Source: Sambucus nigra (Eukaryota; Streptophyta; Magnoliopsida; Dipsacales; Adoxaceae). From it: a stretch of DNA of 64,000 bases. Below are positions 35,462-47,361 of this stretch, piece after piece. The notes under the pieces are model-generated. The model searched no databases. It had not been told where the DNA came from and saw nothing but the letters and a program-made list of their open reading frames with translations. The first letter of the stretch is position 1; every line of letters begins with the position of its first letter. The stretch is taken from NCBI GenBank assembly GCA_949130495.1, contig OX422217.1, positions 542,071,137-542,135,136 of the forward strand, given 5' to 3'. Position numbers and translations under genes: made by a program.

Positions 35462-36103
35462 GTTTGAATTGTTAAATTCATTGAAATCTGGAAAATAATT
35501 GTTGAAATTATTTTGATTCATGTGGTATCATTATATTGTATATGAGCACGTTGTCATGAGATTTTAATATGGCACGGATGTTGAGTACCCGCCAAAATAC
35601 CTATTCCCGGGCTATGTCTTGATAAAGCATATGCAGATGGGGTGAGGCCTGGTTACCCATTGATGTGTTGTTGAGAAATTATATTGATAAATGCTTTGAG
35701 ATTCGCATTTTGATTTGAATATTCGTACTCATGTTGTTATGCCTTATTGCTAATATATTTGTTGAGCATCTTTCCTGTCGTATTGTGTACTTCCCCATAT
35801 TTTCTTTTAGTGGCAGGTTAGCGCGGATTTTGGGGCGCTATGGAGATTGATTTTAGCGAGGATTGTTTGGGAAAGATTTTTATTATTTATTTTGTTGTAT
35901 AGAGCATTGGAGATTTGTATTTTATTTTTCGAGTTAGATGTTGTTTTTATTCGAGAGACTTGTGGTATTTGAAGAATTGAGATTAGTGGATTTATATTAT
36001 TATGGGTTTATTTAGATGCTCTATACCTTGTCACTTGTGGATTTGGATTTATTTTATTGCATTAGCGCTCCGTTTGCTCTCTCCGAGCGGGCGGGGTGTT
36101 ACA
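35462..36103 (+). repeat. 3' LTR of element II, right part
   Basis: The sequence resumes at GTTTGAATTGTTAAATTC, exactly where it broke off at 24702, and ends GGGTGTTACA. Confidence 0.9.
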
Positions 36104-36742
36104 TTACCTTCCATAAATAATTTTTATGACTTTTCTTTATTTTTATTATCTTTATTCACAAAGAAAGAAAATTTAATGGTTTTATTTTTATATAATATCA
36201 GTTGTTATTGTCCTGATTGAAAATTTGAAAAAAATAGTCCCAATGACTACGATATGCCTACAGGTTTGTCAGCAAGCTGTTGTGCCCGCAATGATACTTC
36301 TGTAAGTCATTTGGGGAATCTGTAATGATACTTTCATAAGTCACCTACTGTAGAGTCTGTATCCGCTTCATTTGAACATGTTGGAACGAGTTATGCTTCA
36401 ATTGTAGCAGATTTAATAACTGCTACAATTGTGTACTGTGAATATGTTGTTACAATTGTGCACTGTGAATATAACTGATGTAAAAGCAAATTCAATAACT
36501 AGAAACCCCGTGTATACAATTGATTGGGAATGTGAATATGATGTCTAGTGACGTTTCAGGAACTAAAAGGAAAAGTAGGGACTAAATAATTAGTAAGTAC
36601 GAACATGCACATATATTTCTATTTAACCTTCCATAAATAATTTCTATGACTTTTCTTTATGTTTATTATCTTTATTCACGAAGAAAGCAAATTTAGTGGT
36701 TCTATTTTTATATATTATCAGTTGTTATTGTCCTGATTGACA
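36104..36742 (+). repeat. 523-bp tandem repeat: rest of unit 2 and unit 3
   Basis: 36104-36240 completes the unit broken at 22674. Unit 3 starts at CAATGACTAC 36241 and fades out near 36742. After removing element II the period is again 523 bp. Confidence 0.85.
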
Positions 36743-37117
36743 ATTTTTTTTTTATTTTCTTTTTATCAATTGTTTAAACCCGTTAAAAATATAATTTAGA
36801 ATTGTCCTTTGTTTTATGCATTCGAATGCCAGATTTGGGATGTACGTTAAAGTCTACTTGTGGTAATTTTTGAAAGTGAGACTTGGGATGTGCATCCTTT
36901 TTTATTTTTAGGTCAGACTTATGAGGATCTCTTCTCTCACTGATGGCCGCCAATGTGAGGACCATCATGGTTCCAAATGTGTGGTTTTAATCCATCGCCT
37001 TGAAATTTAGGTTTGGTTTAAATGGCATAATTCATTTTATTGTTTAAGGAACCAATTTATGCATATGTTTCAGGACGTATTTTTCTAAAATATTGATCAA
37101 AACTCCTTTTCTTTCCA

Positions 37118-37450
37118 GATTTGTGCAGATATGTCATTCAATAAATTAGCCCTAAAGTACCACCCCGATGTGCCACTGCACGACCAAATAGAGGACTACA
37201 CAAGGAGGCTCATTAGAGTACAAGAGGCTGATGGGACTTTGTCAAATGGGCATAATAGAGATTTGTATGATATGGATTTGTCTGATGGACTCAATTTGCT
37301 TTCTCGACTAAAAAACAAAGCCCCGTCAAGAAATTTGAAGATTGGATGAATCGGTGGGAGTATCAATTGTCGAAGCTAAATAGAAGAAGCACTAACAAAG
37401 ATTCAAGAGGGAATAATATGTCATGGGGAGATAGAGTCTGCAAACATTAA
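37118..37450 (+). pseudogene. Fragment of a plastid-type J-domain protein gene (J20/J11-like)
   Basis: After a TTTCCAG acceptor the frame has FNKLALKYHPDV, including the HPD tripeptide that stimulates Hsp70 ATPase, then DYTRRLIRVQEADGTLSN, RDLYDMDLSDGL and a stop at 37347-37349. A +1/-1 shift later, the frame EDWMNRWEYQLSKLNRRS then NMSWGDRV continues to TAA 37448-37450. This is the C-terminus typical of small chloroplast J proteins such as J20 and J11. The N-terminal transit peptide and start of the J domain are missing, so it is a captured last exon. It is different from the J fragment at 20245. Confidence 0.75.
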
Positions 37451-39283
37451 TAACGAAGCAAATATTATGCTTCAAATCTATGTATATAGTAGCTTTTCAT
37501 GTTGGGTTTTAAGTAGGTACAAGATGGAAAATCTTGAAGTTTGGTATCAGATCATTAAATGAACTTGAATGCAGAGAATATATAATCGAGTTTGTCCTTT
37601 TCGTTGATTGGATGTGAGTGTAGGGAGGGAACTCGCATTATAGGAATAAATTAATTGGATGTATGTACTTTTTTCAAGTTAAAAAATATTTGTTAAAGTA
37701 ATTTCGTTTTGTTTTCTATTCCAAATAGTGGTAGTATAGTAATAATACATATATATGTGTTTGTTATGTAATTCGCATTTAATATCATAATAATATAGTT
37801 GGGCAAATCCTTTTTGCTCTACCCATTTATTCAAGGGGCATATACCAAATAGTTCCTCACACATTTTTTAATACACGTTTAGTCTAAAGTTTTTTATTTT
37901 GTTACAAAAAGTCCTTCACCACTTAAGAACACACAATGTGTGCCGCTAGAACGGACTTTAAAAATATTGGTTTAATGAGTGTTTGAGGGACTTTTTGGAA
38001 CAAAATAATAAGGTTTAGACTAAATGTGTATCAAAAAATATTTGATGGACTTTTTGATAATTGATCCTTTATTCAATGGTTTTTAATTATCTTTATTAGA
38101 ATTCTCCAAAAATTTGTTAACACACTCATTTTATTTCATGTTTACAGTTTATAAGATCCATCTTGCGTAGTCGACACACTATCACAATTCTCCCTAATCC
38201 ATCTTTATAAGTGCTTCTTTAATATATTAGTTGATATCATTCTGCAACGTTAAATACAGTTTAATTTGATTAAAATATTTTTCTAAATATAAGTTATATA
38301 TTGATGTTCCATTATTTTCTATTAAAGTTTTTCACAAAATAAATCAAGTTTCAAATTTAGAAGCTTTTTGTATTATTGTCTAGCCTCACAGATATTTGTC
38401 ATATTTGATATATGGCAAGACCAGCATTACAAGATGCGGTGACTGAAAACAAACATTAATTTTTCATATTTTGAAAATTATGCTACTCGAAAAGTCTATT
38501 ATTCACGCCAAAAAGATTTTTAGTTGTAGATTTCCTTTTATGTTTGTCTAAAAAAAATCTCTAAAAGATTAGTGAAGATTTTTTGTTGTAGACTTCATTT
38601 ATATATGATGAAATTTATGTTGTTCATATGTCTAAATTTATTGAGTGTTATGTTTTGTACTATCATGCTTGGATTGATCATAGTACATGTCATATAAGTC
38701 ATTAGTTTTTAAATTATGGTTAAAAATATGTGTGGGTTTTATATTTTACAGGTTCTTTGACAAAAAATTAAGATGTATTGGTGTACATCAAACACATATC
38801 TAATGCAATCAATTCAATTTTGAATCCTACAATCTGTATGGTGATCGACTTATTTTTGCAATTGGGTTTTCAATTTGTATTTGTAGCTTCATTTCCTTCT
38901 TTACTTTTATTTGAATTTAGAAGCACAATGTATCCTATGTTTATTAAGATTTATGTTGTCTCTTACACTTTAATATTTGAGAGTTTGTATTTTCCTTACA
39001 CAAGTTAATTGAAATTTCTTTTCTATTTATTAATTGAATGCAATTAGATTAAAAAGTAGTATAATATATACCATGTTATAATAGGTTTTATTCATGTTAA
39101 GGAGTGTGGGAATCTTTACTCAGTTGGTGTTTTATAAATAGTCCAAATTTATTAAACATGTGGATAATCCTATAAATAGGGAAACTTTGTCTAAATTTTC
39201 TAAATTATGTACGCATTTTTGTATTTTATAATAAACTCTATAATTACAAGTTTTAGTCAAAGAAATTTCTTGGAAGTGTTCGT
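37451..39283. other. H2 3' interior without identifiable genes
   Basis: AT-rich. No exon, RNA or repeat signal was recognised before the terminal hairpin. Confidence 0.45.
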
Positions 39284-39310
39284 CGTGCCTTCAGGCACGG
39301 GCATACCCTA

Positions 39311-39311
<1 letters not shown>
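39284..39311 (+). terminator. Helitron H2 3' terminus (hairpin + CTAG)
   Basis: Stem CGTGCC/GGCACG, loop TTCA, spacer GGCATACC, CTAG at 39308-39311. It is identical to the H1 terminus except for the loop. Confidence 0.88.

Positions 39312-39380
<69 letters not shown>
39312..39380. repeat. (TA)n microsatellite
   Basis: About 34 TA units directly after the H2 end. Likely the Helitron target. Confidence 0.97.
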
Positions 39381-39382
<2 letters not shown>

Positions 39383-39630
39383 CACTTGCAAATAGAGTAT
39401 ATAGATTTATATGAACATATATCATACTTACATATATAGATATATGATGAAATATATTTATGAATGCATTTGGTAGGTCACACTATATACAATAATATAA
39501 TTTGAAACAAGGAAATATACAGTTTAAATATTTCCTTTTTTTTAAATGGGCTTCGGCAAATAAGCTATTTAAAAGATATTTATGCCCACTTAAGTCTACT
39601 TTCATATGTCCCTCAGAATAAGCCCATTAG
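39381..39630. other. Spacer between H2 and element IV
   Basis: AT-rich, no gene. Its last five bases, ATTAG (39626-39630), are the target duplication of element IV. Confidence 0.6.
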
Positions 39631-42498
39631 TGTGACACCCAAATTAATTCAGAATATCCAGTTGGTTCAGATTATGCATCAATGTCGGAAATTATATTAT
39701 TAAAACTAACCACCTAATATTAAAGAAAAGTTTATGTTAAAATTTTATCCTTTTAACTAATTAGAGAACCATAAGAAAAATAACTAGACATTCACCATTT
39801 AATCCAATCACATAAGAATTGAAATACTGAAATAATAAAAGGGACTAGAGTAAAAACGTCCAACCTAGAGTCAAATACAATAGTCGAACTAAAGAAATCC
39901 AACAACTGAAGGGTAAATAACTAAGTTCATAATCTTTGAATAAAGAAATAAAAATGCACAATAGGCCCTAAATGATGAAATAACTCAAAGGAAGTCAATG
40001 AGAGTCATGAAGGCGGCTACAACCAATGCCCTGTAGCTACCACAACAGCTACATCTCGTCGAATGAGTGAATCTCCAATGCTTGGTGTCCCTGTGGCTGG
40101 GCACCTGAAAGTGGTTTGACAAGAAAAGAGATTTTGTAGAAAATAGGTCAGAGCTCGAGGTGAAAATAGTTTTGAAAAAATTAGCAAGTGCTTAAAATGA
40201 TTTATTAGCACATATATTTATCATGTTAAATTATCGAACTCACTTGGGAATGCTCACCTCTCATCTAGTGTGAACGCCTAACGAATATTCAAACCCCACT
40301 AGTTCTATTCCCATACTAACTAATTCTTCCTTTCTAAACCCATCACAATCCAATAACATCCCCTGATTATTTCCCTTGCAAAGTACAATACATATAATTA
40401 ATCCCACCTAAGCATTAATAAGAATTTTCAGTTTTTTTATCCAATTATGTGACCGTTACTTAATTCATTTCGGATTTCATTATAAATTTTACCTACTAAA
40501 TTCACACAATAGATATCAACACAAGTGTATACATATATTCACTCTATCTCATTCATATACATACAAAACTGCACCCCGAGACACAGCTGCGGTGCCTGCA
40601 TATATCTGCTATCATGTCCTATTGCATCGCTCATTTGCATAAAGGACTAAAGGTTCAGTCTCTCGCGACCCATAAAAAAACACATCGATTGGAGGAGAAC
40701 ATAGTCCCAAGTCGATGGGCTACGCATATACCTATGCACCCATATGACCGTCATCACTATTGTTCTCACAGATTGTCCGTACCTAGGTTCTACGCTATAG
40801 TGATACCAATCAATATACCACCCGAAGGCTCCTCAAGGCATGATTGTTCACAATGCGCAACCTCCGCTCAATAGAAAGCAACTTAGGTATGTTATACACA
40901 TAATAATCAAATCAATAATTATGCACACAACTTATTATATTCATTAAGTATTCACGCAACCTAAGTTCTTGAAATTATAGATAATATCATCGTCTCTACT
41001 ACTCACTTTATGACAGCACTTCGACTTATCTCTCTAACATATACCACTCTCTAAGGTTCTATTAATCCTCTATATCTCAATGAATATTCTCTCTCTCAAC
41101 TCATTACTAACTAGGGATTTAAGTTATTCGATAATAGTTTAGGTTAATTTCTCTAAATTGGACCAACCTAGAAAGGTTCTAACCTTTTCGGTCCAAAATA
41201 AGTGTTCTAAAATCTCATTAGAAGTCTAGGATTCTTATTGGAACGAGGTCGTTTGAATGAACTTATCACTTCGAACGAACTCAAAAATCTCGTTGGAAAT
41301 CTCCTTGGAATTCCCGTTAGAACGAGGTCATTCAAATGACTTGGGCAGGTCTTGAAATGAAAATTTTGAAGGTTCCCCTATTCATCCCAAGTTCATTTTC
41401 CATTGTTTTCCTCATCCAAATTCATCTAAAATTCATCCCAACACCCAATAAATGGTACTAAACCATTACTAATCATAATAGGGTACTTTCTAATATAATT
41501 TAAATGACAAATCCTTACATAATCATAAGGAATCTAAACTAATGTCTTCAATCTCTAAAGTCCATTAATAATAAACCCACCATGAAAAATCATTCAAAAC
41601 CAGCCAATTTTTCCATGATTATAACATAAAATTTCCAGATTTATCATTCCTACAATAATGTTATTCATCTACATGCAACCCTATCTTCCAATTTCACAAT
41701 TTAATGGCTATTCATTCTTAAATTTATAGCATCAATGGTTATCTCATAATCTAGGTTAACATGAATCATATATGCTCAGAATTTTATCAAGATAAACACT
41801 TGCCTTTTCATGATCCTCTGAATTGTTGAACGAAATTTGTATATAGGTGCTCCTCTCTTCGCGATCTACGCATTGGTGTGATTTCCGGTGGAAGAACTTG
41901 CATCTTTGGCCCAAATCACCTATGTGTTCTTCTCCCTCTTTGGTTCTCTCATTCTCTCTCACGTAAGTTGGAAACTGATAACCTCTTCTAACCCACATAC
42001 AACCCTTATTTAATTCCTAATTTTGGTCCATTTAGTTCTCTAAAAATCCCAAAAGACCAAAATACCCCTCTAGGGTGTCGTCTTGGGCATAAATGCCTCG
42101 AACTCCAAATAAAACACCCGAGTAGTATTTTTTGACTATTTTGACCCTTCCGGACACACTGGCGTGCTCAGAATGGCCATACAGGTTGCTTAAAAATAAA
42201 TTATCCTTTTTATCTCACTAAAGTAATACTCACACGACTCACACGCGCGTCCCAACTAAGTTTATTGTAACTGTCGTATATTTCACTCCCGGCCAAAATA
42301 ATATTCCCATATTCATATATTACTTCACTCGCTAAGTAATATTCAACATAATTGTTTTTGATAAATACTAACTCTTATCACGCTAGTAATGATTACAATT
42401 AAATTCGGATTAATTATAAATTAAATTTTCTCCATTTAAATCAATTAATCCAAAGTCCATAATTAAAATAAAATTCTACTACAATATGGGGTATTACA
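39631..42498 (-). repeat. 3' LTR of element IV
   Basis: 2868 bp. It starts (minus strand) TGTAATACCCC at 42498 and ends GGGTGTCACA at 39631. It lacks a block near its end that the other LTR has at about 47374-47398. Confidence 0.92.
41214..41360 (-). promoter_or_regulatory. TTCGAA-type palindrome cluster in the 3' LTR of IV
   Basis: Degenerate copies of CTCGTTCGAACGAG, for example ACTTCGAACGAAC at 41268-41280 and TTGGAACGAGGTCGTTTGAA at 41238-41257. More decayed than the corresponding cluster at 48971-49095. Confidence 0.6.
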
Positions 42499-42510
42499 TA
42501 CTTCCCCTCT
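42499..42510 (-). promoter_or_regulatory. Polypurine tract of element IV
   Basis: AGAGGGGAAGTA on the minus strand, directly before the 3' LTR. Nearly the same as the PPT of the array elements (AGTGGGGAAGTA). Confidence 0.85.
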
Positions 42511-42529
42511 AATAACATAATTTCATCTC

Positions 42530-42840
42530 GAAATTCGAAAAAGGCTAAATTAAAGTATACATGCGGGAAATGACTCTGGATACTTTTTTCGCATGTCATC
42601 CTCACGCTCACAGGTAGACTCCTCACATTATGATGTCGCCACTGCACTCGTACTAACGGCACTACCTTTGACCTCAGTTTTCTCTCATAACGGTCAAGAA
42701 TAGCTATTAGTCCCTCCTCGTTGGAACTATGAGGCTGAAGATCAATTTCCTCCAATTCAATGTGGGTGTGGGACAAATCATCCCGAAGATATCTCCTCAA
42801 TGAGGAAATGTGGAACACATCATGAATCCTATGAAGTGCT
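42530..42840 (-). pseudogene. Chromodomain-like C-terminus of element IV pol
   Basis: The minus-strand frame reads MFHISSLRRYLRDD, then IAILDRYERKLRSKVVPLVR and VQWRHHNV, and ends SHFPHVYF. Tekay-type chromoviruses end in this degenerate chromodomain (ILDR...LRNK...LVKVLWRNH...YPHLF in general pattern), thought to guide integration to chromatin. The segment that usually carries the WE dipeptide is out of frame here. Confidence 0.8.
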
Positions 42841-43905
42841 CCAGTAATCCAAGTCGATAAGCTACTGGCCCAATCCGCTCAATAATAGGGAATGGACCCA
42901 CATACCTCGGTGCCAACTTCCCTTTATTCTCGAACCGCATTACCCCTTTCATAGGAGATACTCACAATAGCACTTGGTCCTCAACGCTGAACTCTCTGAA
43001 AAATAGTTTGGCATCGGTGTAGTTCTTCTACCGATCCGGAGCAACCCGAATGCCACTCTGTATTAACTGAACATTAGCTGATGTGCCCTGAATCACCTCC
43101 GGCCTAAGTAACTTGTTGTCCCCCACTTCAAGCCAACATGTTGGAGAACAAAATGGTATGCCGTACAATGCCTCAAATAAAGACATGCCAATCGTAAACT
43201 GGTAGGAGTTTTTACAAGCAAACTCCATTAGTGGAAGGTAATATTCCCATCCCCCTCCAAAATCTAAGACACACATCTGCAACATGTTTTCCACCATCTG
43301 ATTTGTCCTATCTTTCTTCCCATTTGTCTACGGGTGATATGCCGAACTCAACTGTAACTCCGTACCCATGGCTTGCTGGAAGTTATCCCAAAATTTGGAC
43401 ACAAAAATCTTGTCCCGATCGGACACAGTATCAATAGGTACCCCATGGAGTCTCACTATCTAGGCAATGAAAATCTGAGCATACTGCCCCGTAGTATAGT
43501 ATGTCCAAACTGGAAGAAAATGAGCCACCTTAGTCAATCGATCCACAATCACCCATATGGAATCGTGACCTCTCTGCGATATAGGTATCCCTATAATGAA
43601 ATCCATGGAAATGCTCTCCCATTTCCACATAGGGATCTCTAATGGATGTAGTAGTCCTCCTAGTCTCTGATGGTTTGTCTTCACCAACTGACAAGTGTCA
43701 CACCTCGAAACAAACTCAGCGATGTCCTTCTTCATTCCGCTCCACTAATATTGTTGCCTCATATCCTGGTACATCTTATCCCCTCTGGGATGTACCACAA
43801 ATCGTGAATCGTGCAACTCTGTCATCACCGCATGCCGTAAGCCCTCCCCCTTTGGGACTACTAGTCTGCCATTAAAGCGTAAACCCCCATCTGAGATAAT
43901 AGAGA
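42841..43905 (-). pseudogene. Integrase of element IV
   Basis: Zinc domain: HDSRFVVH (His pair) and SRCDTCQ (Cys pair). Core: SMDFIIGIP (first Asp) and [10 protein letters not shown] (second Asp). Where the catalytic Glu is expected (consensus-like Q-S-E-R), the sequence reads NGKKDRT, with Asp at 43310-43312, so the triad looks lost. Stops: 43745-43747 (TAG, at an expected Trp), 43328-43330 (TAG, at an expected Gln), and others near 43025 and 43459. It continues into the chromodomain region. Confidence 0.9.
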
Positions 43906-44071
43906 AAGACTCTGCTCCCTCGGCTAGAAGTTGGATAATTTTATCCTAATAGAAGGAATCCACTTCCTGAGCCTATATTACCCTAGTAACCATCTCAGGT
44001 GTAACTGTCATCACCGACATGAATGAGTGGGCAACTACATCCTGATGCTCGATTTCTTTCCATTTCTCCTT

Positions 44072-44470
44072 CTATACCTCGGCCACCTCATCTGTTGGCC
44101 TACATCTCAACGCATCTGTTACCACGTTAGCCTTCCCCGGGTGGTAATGGATGTCCAACTGGTAGTCCTTACCAAATTCTAGCCACCTTCGATGATGAAT
44201 ATTCAGCTCCCGCTGTGTGAACAGATACTGTAGGGATTTGTGATCCGTGAACGTGTAAAATTTCTCTCCCAAGAGATAATGCCTCCATATTCGCAATGCA
44301 AACACGACTATCACTAACTCTAAGTCATGGGTGGGGTAATTCTTCTCATGAGGTTTAAGCTTATGGGAAGCATAATCAATTGCCTTATCCTCCTATTGAA
44401 GTACACCCCCAAGTCCTGATAAGGATGCATCAGTGTAGACCATATACTCCAACCTGGGCCTGGGTAGTGC
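44072..44470 (-). pseudogene. RNase H of element IV
   Basis: Contains [17 protein letters not shown] (catalytic Asp), a TAG at 44393-44395, then [30 protein letters not shown] and [12 protein letters not shown]. The order and residues match Ty3 RNase H. The stop falls where a Gln is usual. Confidence 0.9.
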
Positions 44471-45409
44471 TAGAACTGTTGCTGAAGTTAGCTTGTCCTT
44501 GAGCTCGTCAAAGGCCAACTGCCAGGCATCATCCCATATAAACGGCACCCCTTTGCGAGTAAAGTTTGTCAACAGACTCGCTATCTTCGAGAATCCTTGA
44601 ATAAACCTCCTGTAGTATCCTACAAGCCCCAAGAAACTACGTACCTCGATTGGTGTCGTGGGTTGCCCCCACTCCCTCACCGTTGACACCTTTCCCGGAT
44701 CTACCGATATCCCCTCCTCAGAGATTATGTGACCTAAGAACTGAACCTCATTCAGCCAGAATCCACACTTTTCATATTTTGCATACAACTTGTGCTCATG
44801 CAGTGTTTGTAAAACCATCCACAGATGCTCTACATGCTCTTCCTCAGTTCGTGAATAAATCAAGATGTCATCAATGAAGACGATGACAAATTAATCCAGT
44901 AACTCTCTGAACACCCTATTCATTAAGTTCATGAAAACATCTGGGGCATTCGTTAGTCCGAACGGCATCACCCAAAATTCATAAGACCCATATCTCATCA
45001 AGAATGCGGGTTTTGATACATTTTGCTCCCAGATTTGTAGTTGGTGATAGCCCGACCTCAAATCTATCTTTGAGAAGAAAGAATCCCCTCTCAATTGGTC
45101 GAACAAGTCATAGATTTGGGGGAAGGGATAATTATTATGTATCGTGACTTTGTTCAACTCTCGATAATCTACACACAACCTCAACGACCCGTCTCTTTTT
45201 TTCATAAATAATACTGGAGCACCCCAAGGCGAGGTACTCCTACAAATGAAGCCTTGTCCTAACAATTGTTGAATTTGGTCCCATAAGTCTCTCATATCAA
45301 CTGGGGCCATACGATAGGGTGCTCGAGCTATCGGCTGAGTGCCCGACATCAAATCTATGAACAAATCAATCTCTCGGCTAGGCGGTAGTCCTTGTATATC
45401 CTGGAACAC
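44471..45409 (-). pseudogene. Reverse transcriptase of element IV
   Basis: Motifs in order on the minus strand: [72 protein letters not shown], then TAA at 44891-44893, then FIDDILIYS (FIDD at 44867-44878), [16 protein letters not shown] and [15 protein letters not shown] single stop separates the front from the catalytic motif. The rest keeps frame. Confidence 0.93.
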
Positions 45410-45633
45410 ATCATTAAATCCTGGACTACGGGAATCAAATAAATGGGAATCACTATCTCCCTAGACGTCTCCTCCTCTATGTAATATAAATGGGTGGATG
45501 ATCCTCCCTCAGAATGAGGCATCAACACTAGGAACATCTACCGTCCCGGTATAGCAAAGATGATGCTCCTACTAAAATAGTATATCATGGCTTTATAAGA
45601 AGCAAGCCAATCCATGCCAATAATGGCATCATG

Positions 45634-45870
45634 CTAATGCATATATAAGACTAGCATATATGCTGGCAAAATCAAACTCCCAATATCTATACCTACTCCT
45701 CGGCATATAAAGTAAATTAATCCATTCCCTAGCGGTGAGTCTACACAAGTCACCGTACTCTCTGTTGTGTCTAACAACCATCTGGCCCGTGAAAAACTAG
45801 TAGCTATAAAGCAGTATGATGCCCCTGTGTCAAATAAAATGCGCCCTATAGTAATATGGATAGGAAACAT
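45634..45870 (-). pseudogene. Aspartic protease of element IV
   Basis: The retropepsin motif LFDTGASYCFI has its catalytic Asp near 45829-45831. Downstream hydrophobic strands are recognisable. The short open stretch is bounded by stops on both sides; the linker to RT (45410-45633) is also broken. Confidence 0.82.
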
Positions 45871-46083
45871 ACCCTCAAAAGTAGGTGGTGCCTGATGGAC
45901 TGGGGCCTGATAGACATTGTAGACATGCCCATACTATAACTGACCCTGCTGTACCGGGGTTACTGGAATTGCTAGCAAGGCTGGAACTTGGGGTGGTGCT
46001 GGGAGGGAGACTGGAAATAACGATCGCTAGGGATCCTAACGAGTGTAATACTGCTGCTACTACGGGGATCTACCCCTCTGGGG

Positions 46084-47260
46084 TCAATCTTGACATTTGT
46101 GGCCAGTATTTCCACAAGTAAAACACCTCCTTCGAAAGTGTCCTCCCCTCTGTCCCGGTTTCCCTCGGCCCTGATGGTCGTTACCTCTTCTCCCTTGGCC
46201 CTACTGGCCCTATTGAAATCGCTGCTGACCATGTTGGTTCTGCTGACCCGGCTGGCCCTGATGGCCCTGCCTAAAACCTTGTTATCCCTTCCTGAAATCT
46301 TTATAATGGAATTGCTTAGTAGGATCTCCCTGATGGAAACCCTGCTCACCCTGACGGACCAGTCCCTGAGATGCGGATGTCCCACCGGTACCACTACCTC
46401 CTGTCCAACCCTACTGACTGGACTCCCTAACTCATTTTCTTTCCTGCTAGTGGAAGCGGTGGTCCTGACAATGAAGTAGGCCATCATTAACCACATCAGA
46501 ATAAGTGGCCAATAAAATATTCCCTAACAAGTGCTGACGAATCTTCCATGTTAAACCATCCATGAATCTCTGAATCTTCTTCTCTTTTGTCGGTATCTCG
46601 TCTGGAACTAGATTCATAAGGTCTGAAAAATTATCTTTATACTAAGCAACTGTCTTTCCTTCCTGCTTAAGGTTCAGTAGCTTCCGTCTCATCTCGTTCT
46701 GCACGGCAGAAGGGGAGTACTTGCGGTCAAACCGCACCTAAAAATCCCTGATAATCAAGTTATCTCTCTCCTCCGCAGTGGTAATGGACTCCCACCACTG
46801 TAATACTGTCCTACCAACTTAAAGGTATCTAGAATATTCTTTTGTACCTCGGTGCACTCATACATCCTCAGGTGCCCCTGTATATCTTTCCTCCACCGGC
46901 TCGCCTTCACTACATTTGAACTCCCAGCGAACTCTGGAGGGTGTGCCTTCTAAAAGGCATCTCTGATGCACTCCCGAGAAGAAGGGAAGGCGTGAACTTG
47001 TGCTAGAGCCACTACTGGTGCCTGTGGTGGAGCCTATTGCACCACGTCTAATGATGTGTTCACCGTCTGTTCTATAATAGTGGTAACTTCGGCAGCATTC
47101 ATTGTACCCTGGGTCGGAGCTAGATGGTGATCGGGCTGCGCATCCCTATTCGCTCATTGTTCACATCTGGGAGGGATCTGTAATTATAGAGAATCTTTAT
47201 AAGACCACAGTAAATACCTCAAATAGCTGAAGACGTAAGAAGCGCAAATAATGAATACAA
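46084..47260 (-). pseudogene. gag of element IV
   Basis: On the minus strand, WWESITTAEERDNLIIRDF, FDRKYSPSAVQNEMRRKLL and QRFMDGLTWKIRQHLLGNIL form the capsid domain of a chromovirus Gag. A Gln/Gly-rich linker follows. The zinc knuckle at 46084-46125 reads CFTCGNTGHKCQD and then TGA exactly where its fourth zinc ligand (Cys) should be. Several further stops occur in the linker. Gag forms the particle, and the knuckle binds RNA. Confidence 0.85.
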
Positions 47261-47347
47261 CAGTCCTAAATATAAGGCTCTACATAAAAAATAACTACGC
47301 AGAAAACATAGTAAGCCGTACAAATCCTAAGGACTCTAGAACCTGAT

Positions 47348-47359
47348 GCACTGATACCA
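47348..47359 (-). promoter_or_regulatory. Primer-binding site of element IV
   Basis: TGGTATCAGTGC on the minus strand, two bases inside the 5' LTR end. One mismatch to the initiator-Met type PBS TGGTATCAGAGC. Confidence 0.85.
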
Positions 47360-47361
47360 CC

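Larger units (their letters stand above)
22675..36103 (+). mobile_element. LTR retrotransposon II (same short-internal family as the 1-6754 array)
   Basis: 5' LTR 22675-23879, internal 23880-24115, 3' LTR 24116-24702 + 35462-36103. The left flank is TTAAC. The right flank reads TTACC, as expected for a 5-bp duplication that later lost one A (the uninterrupted repeat units read TTTAACCTTCC). The internal region is only 236 bp with a PBS and a PPT and no genes. LTR segments such as the GGCACGG...GTGAGGCCTGGT block are shared with the array family. The 3' LTR is split by element III. Confidence 0.9.
15339..39311 (+). mobile_element. Non-autonomous Helitron H2, expanded by nested LTR insertions
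   Basis: The 5' end TCTAGATGATAAGTTACAAT and the following ~35 bases match the H1 start. The 3' end has hairpin CGTGCC-TTCA-GGCACG at 39284-39299 and terminus CTAG at 39308-39311 before a TA run. Without the 13.4-kb LTR composite at 22675-36103 it would be about 10.5 kb. It carries pieces of a PDR transporter and two J-domain proteins, with introns kept, as expected for capture of genomic DNA. No Rep/helicase ORF is visible. That 5' and 3' ends belong to one element is inferred from order and family match. Confidence 0.78.
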
